Assembly (NCBI GenBank): GCA_964449305.1
Contig: CAYUYM010000066.1
Coordinates: 1-16,136, forward strand
Direction of reading: 5' to 3'
Origin: CAYUYM01 sp964449305
Lineage (GTDB): Bacteria; Bacteroidota; Ignavibacteria; SZUA-365; CAYQST01
DNA length: 16,136 nt
The notes beneath the pieces are model-generated. The model worked only from the letters and a program-made list of their open reading frames with translations, did no database searches and was not told where the DNA came from. Made by a program: the position numbers and the translations under genes. Positions 1 through 6,310 of the stretch are shown in pieces. How positions within the stretch are numbered: the first letter of the stretch is position 1; each line of letters opens with the position of its first letter.

Positions 1-186
1 GGCGTGGTCTGCCCCGGGCATCTGCCGCCGCTGCAGCAGGCTGCGTCGGGGTGCGGTGCGGGACGACGGGGGACGGAGAGAGACCTTAAGGTCTTCCAAG
101 GAATATCTCAGAAGACCTTAAGGTCTGGCGTGGTCTGCCCCGGGCATCTGCCGCCGCAGCAGCAGGCTGCGTCGGGGTGCGATGCG
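1..186. repeat. 60-bp GC-rich direct repeat, two copies 126 bp apart
   Basis: Positions 1-60 and 127-186 are the same 60-bp sequence with two mismatches. Each copy starts GGCGTGGTCTGCCCC. Between them lie about 20 bp of G-rich sequence and the paired palindrome at 81-126. Similarity ends soon after 186. The first copy begins exactly at the window edge, so the repeat may extend further left as an array with a 126-bp period. The one long reading frame across it (4-246) simply follows the repeat and resembles no protein I know, so I treat the block as non-coding. The three bases left between the second paired palindrome and the assembly gap (3163-3165, GGC) are the first three bases of this repeat. 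Confidence 0.85.
81..126. repeat. Paired-palindrome element, copy 1
   Basis: Two identical, perfectly self-complementary 14-mers (AGACCTTAAGGTCT, at 81-94 and 113-126) are separated by an 18-bp AT-richer spacer. The spacer edges extend the symmetry, giving 16-nt inverted arms (81-96 and 111-126) around a 14-nt loop. As RNA this could fold as one long hairpin or two short ones. A second element with the same architecture lies at 3117-3162 and a lone palindrome at 6165-6178. All three are intergenic. No transposase is next to them. The element could be a dispersed intergenic repeat, a protein-binding site, or a processing or termination signal; the sequence does not decide. Confidence 0.9.
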
Positions 187-204
187 AGCTTTCCAGGTCT
201 GTCT

Positions 205-229
205 TTTGTCCCCAAATGGCATATGTTTG
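205..229 (+). promoter_or_regulatory. Candidate Bacteroidota-type promoter before the FISUMP gene
   Basis: TATGTTTG at 222-229 matches the Bacteroidota -7 consensus TAnnTTTG exactly. The nearest TTTG upstream is at 205-208, which leaves only 13 bp, shorter than the usual ~19-21 bp for the -33 box, so only the -7 half is convincing. Transcription would begin near 236, giving a leader of about 60 nt before the ATG at 295. Assigning this consensus rests on the inferred phylum. Confidence 0.4.
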
Positions 230-294
230 TGAAACGTGTACGTTGACAGGTCCATCATGACCGGAATTTCCATAAGCACATCGGGAGCACAGTG

Positions 295-3048
295 ATGCAG
301 CACCACCACGCCGTCCAGTCCGTCGTTGTCATGTGTCTTCTCCTGTTCGGGCTGGCATGCCAGGGCATGGCACAGAGCACCAGCACGTTTCGCATCAGCT
401 TCACCGCATCGGACAGGCAGACCGGTTCGCCGATCACACTCGACTCGGTGTGGGTTCGCCATCTGATCACCGGCTGGGACACAACGCTTTTCGCGCCATT
501 TGTCCTCGATATAGGGACAGCCACCGGAATCGATGATCCATCCCTCGCAACGCCGGGGGTGTTGGAAATCTCCTCGAATTACGCCAATCCCTTTGTCGAT
601 GATACCAGGATCCAAATCGCCTGTACCCGGTCGGGGCACCTGACGATCGGGTTGCATTCGATGCTTGGTGAACGTGTCGCCTGGCAGGAGCGGGATGTGC
701 CGGATGGCTCGCACGAATTCGTCATCCGTGGGAGGGCGCTCGCCGTCAGCACCTATCTCCTCACCGTGAACGATGGCCACTCCATGCGCTGCCTGCGCTT
801 GGTGAAGATCGGATCGCGCGGCGCAGGCGTCCCGGCGATCGAATTCTCCGGAAGCAGCATCGGGAGAGTGCGTGCCCTGCCGATGCTGTCAACACCCGGC
901 GAAACGTACCGATTCACCGGCCATGCCACAGGACACACGCCCGTTTCGGTCGAGAGGTCGCCGATTGCTGATACCACGGTGTGCTTCCTGTTCGACCACA
1001 TTCCGCTGGCTCCGGAGATTGCCGGCTTCACCGCTGATGCGCTCTCTACAGAAACGGGACGCCCGGTGCGCTTCGACATCCATGCAACGGACAAGGACGC
1101 CGATCTTGCCACGGTGCTGATTGATGTCGATGGCAACGGCGTATTCGACGACTCCACATCTGTGACTGGCGGGGATGCGACCACGGCATTCACCACGGTG
1201 TTCACCACCCCCGGAACTTTTGCTGCGATGGCGCGCGCGCGGGATGCTCGGGGGCTGCTGATCGACCAGCATCTGTCAACACCCGTCATTGTGTCGCAGG
1301 CCAACAGGGCGCCGGCCATCGCATCCTTCGCCGCGGATGCATACAACCGGCAGACAGGGGACACGGTGCGTTACACCGTGCATTCGACGGACGCCGATGC
1401 GAATCTTTCGATTGTATGGATTGATGTCGACGGCAACGGCGTGTTCGATGATTCCACATCGGTGGCAGGCGGGGATGCCGTCACGACGTTCACCAGGGTG
1501 TTCACCGCTCCCGGCATTTTCCACTCGCTGGTGCGCGTGGCTGATGGGCTGGGACTGCTGTGCGAACAGCGTCTGATCGCCCCCGTCGTTGTGGCACAAG
1601 CCAACCGGCCGCCATCCATCGTTTCCTTCATCGCTGATGCATACACCGGGCAGACGGGAGATTCGATACGCTACACCGTCCGCTCGAAGGATGCCGATGC
1701 GAATCTCTCAACACTGTGGATCGACACCGACGGCGACGGTGTGTTCGACGATTCCACCACCGTTGTGGGCGGAGATGCTGTCACGACATTCACCTGGGCG
1801 TTCACGATGCCCGGCCGCCATGTCGCGAAGGCACGCGTGATGGATGATCGCGGACTGATGGGCGAACGGATGCTGTCCAATCCCGTGATTGTCACGCCAC
1901 CTCCACCCGCGATTTCTGGCTACACTCCCATCCCCATCTGCCCAGGAGCTGAGATGGCGATCCAGGGTGTGCATTTCGGGGCCACGCGGGGGGGAAGCCA
2001 GGTGCAATTCACTGGTGGAAGCGTTGCAGGCGGAGACGACTATTCGATCATCGTCACCGACTGCGTGTCATGGACGGACACGATGATCGTGCTCCACGCG
2101 CCGCAAGGGATGACAGTCCCCGGCGTGGTGATCATCACGGCAGACACGCGCACAAGCAATGCCTTCCCCTTTCAGCTTCCCACGACGCCGACTCTGACGA
2201 CACAGCGTGTCACGCAGATCACCTTTGTGACGGCGACATCCGGAGGCTCGATCACGGACGACGGCGGATGCTCCGTGACCGCACGCGGTGTATGCTGGAG
2301 CATGCATCCGGAGCCCACGGTGGCCGACGCGAGGACCACGGATGGCGCGGGCGGCGGCGGGTTTGTGAGCCCGATGAGCGGATTGTTGTTCAACACCACG
2401 TATCATGTTCGTGCCTACGCCACGAACACCGCCGGCACAGGCTATGGTGACGAGGTGGTGTTCACGACACTGGGACAGGTGTGGATGTCGAAGAATCTCG
2501 ACGTCACCACCTATCGCAACGGCGACCCGATTCCGGAGGTGACAGACCCCGGCGAATGGGCTGGTTTGACCACTGGCGCCTGGTGCTGGTACAACAACGA
2601 TCCGGCGTTGGGGGCGGTCTATGGAAGACTCTACAATTGGTACGCGGTGAATGATCCTCGCGGACTTGCCCCTGTCGGTTGGCACATTCCCGCAGACTAT
2701 GAATGGAGGACGCTGGAGATCTCGCTGGGCATGACGATTCCCGAGGCGGACACGACCGGCTGGCGGGGTGTTGATCAGGGTGGGAAGCTGAAGGAGCAGG
2801 GCACGACACATTGGGATGCTCCGAACACCGGAGCGACGAACAGCAGCGGGTTCACTGCGCTCGGGGGAGGCCATCGCGGCGGTGATGGTCTCTTTGCCGA
2901 TCTGCGGATCGACAGTTACTGGTGGACATCGTCACCCTACGATTCGAACAGTGCCTGGTTCCGCTTGGTCTATTACAGCCATGCCTTCGTGTGGCGTAGT
3001 AGGTTTGACAACAACTACGGGTTCTTTGTGCGATGTGTGAAGGACTAG
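295..3048 (+). CDS. Secreted multidomain protein: internal Por-like domain, three PKD-like repeats, IPT-like, Fn3-like and FISUMP domains
   Basis: This is a large exported, probably surface-exposed protein of 917 residues. I start at ATG 295, with GGGAG at 283-287 as ribosome binding site; a GTG directly before it (292) is also possible. Residues 1-26 form a signal peptide (hydrophobic core, then GMAQS). Residues ~97-175 resemble the type IX secretion sorting domain (NYANPF near the start, then a GHLTIGL strand and an LGERV turn), but lie near the N terminus instead of the C terminus. Residues 240-537 are three 100-residue PKD/Ig-like repeats, each with an acidic DxDGxGxFDD loop that looks calcium-binding. 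An IPT/TIG-like domain (~538-628) and an Fn3-like domain with ARGVCWS (~629-726) follow. Residues 727-917 are a FISUMP domain (WMSKNLDV, YNWYAV, GWHIP, WTSSP, VRCVKD). The domains suggest adhesion or carbohydrate binding, but the ligand is unknown. The gene appears monocistronic. Confidence 0.92.
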   Translation: MQHHHAVQSVVVMCLLLFGLACQGMAQSTSTFRISFTASDRQTGSPITLDSVWVRHLITGWDTTLFAPFVLDIGTATGIDDPSLATPGVLEISSNYANPFVDDTRIQIACTRSGHLTIGLHSMLGERVAWQERDVPDGSHEFVIRGRALAVSTYLLTVNDGHSMRCLRLVKIGSRGAGVPAIEFSGSSIGRVRALPMLSTPGETYRFTGHATGHTPVSVERSPIADTTVCFLFDHIPLAPEIAGFTADALSTETGRPVRFDIHATDKDADLATVLIDVDGNGVFDDSTSVTGGDATTAFTTVFTTPGTFAAMARARDARGLLIDQHLSTPVIVSQANRAPAIASFAADAYNRQTGDTVRYTVHSTDADANLSIVWIDVDGNGVFDDSTSVAGGDAVTTFTRVFTAPGIFHSLVRVADGLGLLCEQRLIAPVVVAQANRPPSIVSFIADAYTGQTGDSIRYTVRSKDADANLSTLWIDTDGDGVFDDSTTVVGGDAVTTFTWAFTMPGRHVAKARVMDDRGLMGERMLSNPVIVTPPPPAISGYTPIPICPGAEMAIQGVHFGATRGGSQVQFTGGSVAGGDDYSIIVTDCVSWTDTMIVLHAPQGMTVPGVVIITADTRTSNAFPFQLPTTPTLTTQRVTQITFVTATSGGSITDDGGCSVTARGVCWSMHPEPTVADARTTDGAGGGGFVSPMSGLLFNTTYHVRAYATNTAGTGYGDEVVFTTLGQVWMSKNLDVTTYRNGDPIPEVTDPGEWAGLTTGAWCWYNNDPALGAVYGRLYNWYAVNDPRGLAPVGWHIPADYEWRTLEISLGMTIPEADTTGWRGVDQGGKLKEQGTTHWDAPNTGATNSSGFTALGGGHRGGDGLFADLRIDSYWWTSSPYDSNSAWFRLVYYSHAFVWRSRFDNNYGFFVRCVKD
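1012..1905 (+). repeat. Three in-frame 300-bp tandem repeats (PKD-like units)
   Basis: The repeat units begin at 1012, 1312 and 1612, each starting with a proline codon (PEIAGF, PAIASF, PSIVSF). The period is exactly 300 bp, or 100 residues, for the first two; the third is slightly shorter before a proline-rich linker. Each unit keeps the ADA/DADA/DxDGxGVFDDST core, and units two and three are the most alike. The exact period points to internal duplication within the gene, and such stretches are prone to copy-number change. Confidence 0.9.
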
Positions 3049-3089
3049 AAGGCCGGACGGCCATCCAAGGGACAGGTGATGGGCGGGAA

Positions 3090-3116
3090 GGCCAAGGAGG
3101 CCAGGGAGGCCAGGAT
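3090..3116. repeat. 9-bp microsatellite, three copies
   Basis: GGCCAAGGA, GGCCAGGGA and GGCCAGGAT lie head to tail and end at the first base of the paired palindrome (3117). This is a simple-sequence tract with no visible function. Confidence 0.75.
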
Positions 3117-3162
3117 AGACCTTAAGGTCTTCTTAGAAATATCTTAGAAGACCTTAAGGTCT
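3117..3162. repeat. Paired-palindrome element, copy 2
   Basis: The architecture is the same as at 81-126: the 14-bp palindrome AGACCTTAAGGTCT at 3117-3130 and 3149-3162, with an 18-bp spacer. The spacer matches that of copy 1 at 14 of 18 positions and itself holds TCTTAGA twice around AATA. The inverted arms are 17 nt (3117-3133 and 3146-3162) around the 12-nt loop TAGAAATATCTT. Spacer length and both palindromes are conserved although the spacer sequence has drifted, which suggests that spacing matters. The element lies directly beside the assembly gap. Confidence 0.9.
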
Positions 3163-3165
3163 GGC

Positions 3166-3265
3166 NNNNNNNNNNNNNNNNNNNNNNNNNNNNNNNNNNN
3201 NNNNNNNNNNNNNNNNNNNNNNNNNNNNNNNNNNNNNNNNNNNNNNNNNNNNNNNNNNNNNNNNN
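3166..3265. other. Assembly gap (100 Ns)
   Basis: One hundred undetermined bases, a conventional placeholder length, so the true distance is unknown. The gap is bounded by the paired palindrome on the left and an 11-bp tandem repeat on the right, both likely causes of assembly failure. Confidence 0.99.
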
Positions 3266-3375
3266 TCCGGTCTGGCTCCGGTCTGGCTCCGGTCTGGCTC
3301 CGGTCTGGCTCCGGTCTGGCTCCGGTCTGGCCCCGGTCTGCCCAGTCTGGCCCCGGTCTGCCCAGTCTGGCCCCG
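3266..3375. repeat. Short tandem repeats: 11-bp unit x6, then 20-bp unit x2
   Basis: TCCGGTCTGGC is repeated six times without change (3266-3331). It is followed by two exact copies of a 20-bp unit made of CCCCGGTCTG and CCCAGTCTGG (3331-3350 and 3351-3370) and a partial copy. All units share the GTCTG core. The array ends 17 bp before the stop codon of the minus-strand gene. The unread gap lies directly to the left, so the real copy number may be higher. A minus-strand frame through it gives a low-complexity peptide and is not a gene. Confidence 0.92.
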
Positions 3376-3391
3376 AAAATGACGCAAACCT

Positions 3392-5824
3392 TTATGCCTT
3401 CGTCCGCTTGTCGTCCCAGCCAATGAAGTACTTCGTTTGGGTCTTCAGTTCGTCATCATGCTCAGCCTTTCGCTTGTCCTTTTCCACCCAGGACGTGGGC
3501 AACACAACCTGGTTCCAGAGTTCCGGGTATTTGTCCATTCGTGGCACGTTCAGGGACGTGACTTCCTGATCCTGGATGTCGACAAAGGACTCGACAAAGA
3601 TCTCCATGCTGCGGTAGCCATTGATGGGATACAGATCATGAAACAGGTGCATAACATCGTCATAGACATACTTGATCGGACCGAAGCACTTCTGCAGCAT
3701 CATGAGTGCAAAATACACCTGTTCTGTCTTGATGGGGTAAGGTCTGCGCAGATACGAACGATAGATCCAACTGTCGCACAGGGTATCATAATCACGATAC
3801 GTGATGCAATGCTTGTTCATCATGTGCGAACGAAGGTTGCGAATCTCGATCTTTGTTTTCGCACCATAGGACAGTGTGTCGAGCTCAAGAATCGGGCCGT
3901 TGAGACGCGAGACGAAATCCGCCCCCTTCGGCAGGGTTGCCAGGTGGCTTACATCATCCGTTGATGCGAACATCCATACGCCTGGACGCAGTGCAAACAT
4001 TTTGCCGTCCATGATGAAGGAGCTGTCCCACAAGGGACTCAGGAGGAGGCCCATGATCTCATGCCCCCCCACTTTCGCATTGATTTCATCGATGAAGCAC
4101 AGGGTGCGCCTGCCGGTCCGGTTCTGCACTGACAGAATGGTGGACATGCAATCGATGAAATCCCTGGTCGAGGCGAACTGGGCAACCGAGTACTCCAGAT
4201 ACTCCAAGTTGAAATAGGTCGCGATGCTTCGTGCAAGGCTGCTCTTTCCCCAGCCTGGTGTGGCTGTCAACAGGCAACTGAGTGAATGTCGCGGTTCCTT
4301 CTTCTTGATGTAATTGGCGATTTTTGTCAGCATGTTGTTGATGCCGTCGCGCTTCTCGCCCGAGATGCAGACATACTGTCCCAATGTGCCATACGATCTC
4401 CATGACTGAAACGCTTTCTCGCGTGACACGTTGGATGCCCACCCATCGTCAAGGCCACAAACGTCCGGATGTGAGATGGTTCCAATGGAGGATTGGGATT
4501 GATTCCAAGACCTCCATTCACTGATAATGTCATGACACGTGGAATCAAGACCGGTGACACCATTCGCCGCGCATTCCTGGCCAGGGCCGACAATCGACGC
4601 AACGCCAATGTCCTGCATTCCATACCTGTTCAGACTGTCTTCGAGTTCCTTCTTTCCCCAGTTTTCGCTCAGCGTTTTTGTCCACCGGTGTGCATTCTCC
4701 AGGGCATTGTTGAGCCTCGCCTGGAATGGAGCCATCCCTGCCATCATGGAGTCACGGACAAGGGAGGCGAAGAACACCGTGGTTCTCCCGATGTTGATCT
4801 TCTGGTGATCGCGCGACTTGCTGTTCATCATGACACAATCGGACCCCGACAAGCCGAAACCATTGTTGTCGTCCAGCAACACCGCCACCTCGGACGCCAG
4901 GATGCGGTGCGCCGGTTTGAAGCGCTCGTCTTCATATGCAGCACCGGAATATTCGCAGAGGAGCTCCAATGCAGCACGCGAGAGGTAGCTGCCGATCCAC
5001 CAGTTCCGCCCTCCCTTCTGATATTCCGCCAGATGGAAGTCCAGTGCGATGAGGGCAATCCTTTCCCGGCCGCTGTCCTCAAGCCGTTTGGACAGGTGTA
5101 TCAGCCATTCAGGGAAGTCCACCTTGGTTCTGATGAACCACCGTGTCTCCCTGGTCGTACACCCGTTTGAGAACAGCGCGTCAATGATCTGCGGGGACAT
5201 GACTCCATACCCGTGATCCTCGATCACCACATAATCGTAGTGGTGTTCCTTCAGGCTTTCCATGTCCTTCGTCGCATCATCCCCAGCGGTGGCGGCCCAG
5301 TCCACACGGTAATCCACCTTCGCGGTGTCCTCAATGTCGCCTCTGAAGCATCTGATGATGCGATTCGTGGTAAACTTCTGCGAATCGGTGTTGGAGTCGG
5401 GACCGGGATCGCAGTGCACAAGGTTGAAGAGCTTCGTGATCCTGTTTCGTTTGTTGCTGTTCGTGCATTCGTCGATGCTGCATGGCCCTTCAGGGATACT
5501 GATGAGTTTGTTGTGGGAGAGGTATTTACTGCCATTGTCAAAGCTGTTGCACACCAGACAATTCACCGCGTCATCATCCATCGGGTGCCAGGTTCCGCAG
5601 CCATAGAAGTCGAGGTTGCCGCCATCGGCATCACGCAGCGCCGCATCATTGCTCAGCAGTTTCAACACCTCCGGTGCACCGCAGAAGCTGACATGATGTG
5701 TGTTGGGGTAGATCTTGTAGTGGGCAGTTCCAGCGTGAGAGCTGTGATAGGATTCCTTGGATGCGATGATCCAATACTCATCGAAGAACCAATCACCGAT
5801 GACCAGGACGTTCTTGGAAGGCAT
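3392..5824 (-). CDS. PfkB/HldE-like domain fused to AAA+ ATPase
   Basis: An 810-residue, probably cytoplasmic protein with no signal peptide or membrane segment. The ATG at 5824 is preceded by GGAG at 5-nt spacing. Residues 1-~360 resemble HldE/PfkB sugar kinases: NVLVIGDWFFDEYW (5-18) corresponds to the opening strand, FCGAPEVLKLL (47-57) to the GGAANVA region, FTTNRIIRCFRG (151-162) to the TTTK strand, and YDYVVIEDHGYGVMSP (196-211) to the DYGKGV segment. Where kinases have GAGDTV this protein has IGRTTV (345-350), so the catalytic Asp appears to be Thr348. Residues ~485-750 are AAA+: Walker A ATPGWGKS (521-528), Walker B LCFIDE (575-580), sensor 1 FASTDD (619-624), Arg finger R640 in FVSRL, and a sensor-2-like GYRSME with R738. 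The first Walker A Gly is Ala. Residues 360-485 are an unrecognised linker. A sensor domain controlling an ATPase, perhaps in a stress or conflict response, is inference only. Sampled GC is lower than in the flanking genes. Confidence 0.88.
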   Translation of the reverse strand: MPSKNVLVIGDWFFDEYWIIASKESYHSSHAGTAHYKIYPNTHHVSFCGAPEVLKLLSNDAALRDADGGNLDFYGCGTWHPMDDDAVNCLVCNSFDNGSKYLSHNKLISIPEGPCSIDECTNSNKRNRITKLFNLVHCDPGPDSNTDSQKFTTNRIIRCFRGDIEDTAKVDYRVDWAATAGDDATKDMESLKEHHYDYVVIEDHGYGVMSPQIIDALFSNGCTTRETRWFIRTKVDFPEWLIHLSKRLEDSGRERIALIALDFHLAEYQKGGRNWWIGSYLSRAALELLCEYSGAAYEDERFKPAHRILASEVAVLLDDNNGFGLSGSDCVMMNSKSRDHQKINIGRTTVFFASLVRDSMMAGMAPFQARLNNALENAHRWTKTLSENWGKKELEDSLNRYGMQDIGVASIVGPGQECAANGVTGLDSTCHDIISEWRSWNQSQSSIGTISHPDVCGLDDGWASNVSREKAFQSWRSYGTLGQYVCISGEKRDGINNMLTKIANYIKKKEPRHSLSCLLTATPGWGKSSLARSIATYFNLEYLEYSVAQFASTRDFIDCMSTILSVQNRTGRRTLCFIDEINAKVGGHEIMGLLLSPLWDSSFIMDGKMFALRPGVWMFASTDDVSHLATLPKGADFVSRLNGPILELDTLSYGAKTKIEIRNLRSHMMNKHCITYRDYDTLCDSWIYRSYLRRPYPIKTEQVYFALMMLQKCFGPIKYVYDDVMHLFHDLYPINGYRSMEIFVESFVDIQDQEVTSLNVPRMDKYPELWNQVVLPTSWVEKDKRKAEHDDELKTQTKYFIGWDDKRTKA

Positions 5825-5859
5825 GCGTGCTCCACAGATATGAGGTGAGGGAAGGCCGA

Positions 5860-6175
5860 CGTGATCAAGGGTGGGTGAATTGCGAAGCGTATGTCCCCAC
5901 GAGCGATTGGTATGCGGAGGAACGCATGGGGATGCAGCTCATCACTGACCCGGATCTTCGGGATGCAGCAAACAGGGGATGCGACATTCCGGCATCGAAA
6001 CACCCGACGGGTTCACGAACGATGGAAGAGGATTCATCGAAGCGCACGTGCGAAATCCGGAATTTTGGGAAGCGAGTGACAGTGCCCGGGGGCAGTATGT
6101 GCCAAAACTACAGGGTATTTGGGGGAAAGGCAAGGGGGGGGAAGAGCTCCCGTGGGACCAAATTGGACCTTAAGG
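5860..6175 (+). pseudogene. Possible frameshifted coding remnant (unrecognised)
   Basis: Two plus-strand frames join into one protein-like stretch. Up to about 5976 one frame reads CEAYVPTSDWYAEERMG followed by QLITDPDLRDAANRG. From 5976 on, the frame one base earlier reads MRHSGIETPDGF, then FIEAHVRNPEFW and YVPKLQGIWGKGKGGEE, and stops at TAA 6171-6173 inside the palindrome. The switch coincides with a G4 run (5975-5978); one extra G would join the frames. The composition is not that of a random high-GC shadow frame (acidic and aromatic residues, not Arg/Ala/Pro). There is no convincing start codon or ribosome binding site, and I recognise no family. It could be a decayed gene, a sequencing error in a homopolymer, or chance. 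Confidence 0.25.
6103..6134 (-). promoter_or_regulatory. Candidate Bacteroidota-type promoter for the AAA+ gene
   Basis: Read on the minus strand, TAGTTTTG (6110 to 6103) matches TAnnTTTG exactly. A CTTG (6134 to 6131) lies 20 bp upstream and supplies the TTG of the -33 box. Transcription would start near 6096 and leave a leader of roughly 270 nt before the ATG at 5824, which is long. No nearer -7 match was seen. The alternative is chance in a purine-rich stretch. Confidence 0.35.
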
Positions 6176-6178
6176 TCT
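6165..6178. repeat. Single GACCTTAAGGTC palindrome
   Basis: GGACCTTAAGGTCT matches the 14-bp palindrome of the paired elements at 13 positions and keeps the 12-bp self-complementary core. There is no second copy 32 bp away, so it is a solitary half-element. Together with the element at 3117-3162 it brackets the low-GC AAA+ gene. Confidence 0.8.
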
Positions 6179-6310
6179 TTCCCGGATCAATCGCCGGGTC
6201 GCCCCTCCCCCTTTTCGGGATGCGGATAATCGTGTATCATTGCACAGACCGGCCCCGCCACCCGGTTCTCATCGTTACCCCGTCACCCGCCCCTGCGCAC
6301 AACACCGTCC

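Larger units (their letters stand above)
3049..3391. other. Intergenic region with repeats and an assembly gap
   Basis: The 3' ends of the plus-strand FISUMP gene and the minus-strand AAA+ gene converge here. No open frame in the known sequence is believable. A short G/C inverted repeat (GGCCGGACGGCC, 3052-3063) follows the stop codon but has no T tract. Three 9-bp copies of GGCCARGGA-like sequence run from 3090 to 3116, abutting the second paired palindrome. Then come 100 Ns (3166-3265) and short tandem repeats up to 3375. The region probably contains transcription ends for both genes, but I see no clear intrinsic terminator. Confidence 0.8.
5825..6310. other. Intergenic region between divergent genes
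   Basis: These 486 bp separate the AAA+ gene (minus strand) from the P-type ATPase gene (plus strand). They hold a possible frameshifted coding remnant (about 5860-6172), a candidate minus-strand promoter (6103-6134), one palindrome (6165-6178), a weak hairpin with 5-bp arms CCCGG/CCGGG (6181-6198), and a weak -7-like box TATCATTG at 6235-6242. The last differs from TAnnTTTG at one position and might serve the ATPase gene. G-rich runs (6121-6142) are conspicuous. Confidence 0.7.

Noticed and set aside
81..186. CRISPR array at the window start
   Set aside because: There are only two copies of the 60-bp unit, longer than CRISPR repeats. The intervening sequence is itself a repeated palindrome and not a unique spacer, and no cas genes are present.
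4..246. 80-codon frame across the window-start repeats
   Set aside because: It reads the same repeat twice and the palindrome in between, so its peptide merely mirrors the DNA repeat.
3266..3375. Low-complexity C-terminal extension or separate protein encoded by the tandem repeats
   Set aside because: The AAA+ gene ends with its own TAA at 3392-3394 before the array, and the repeat peptide depends on reading through the Ns.
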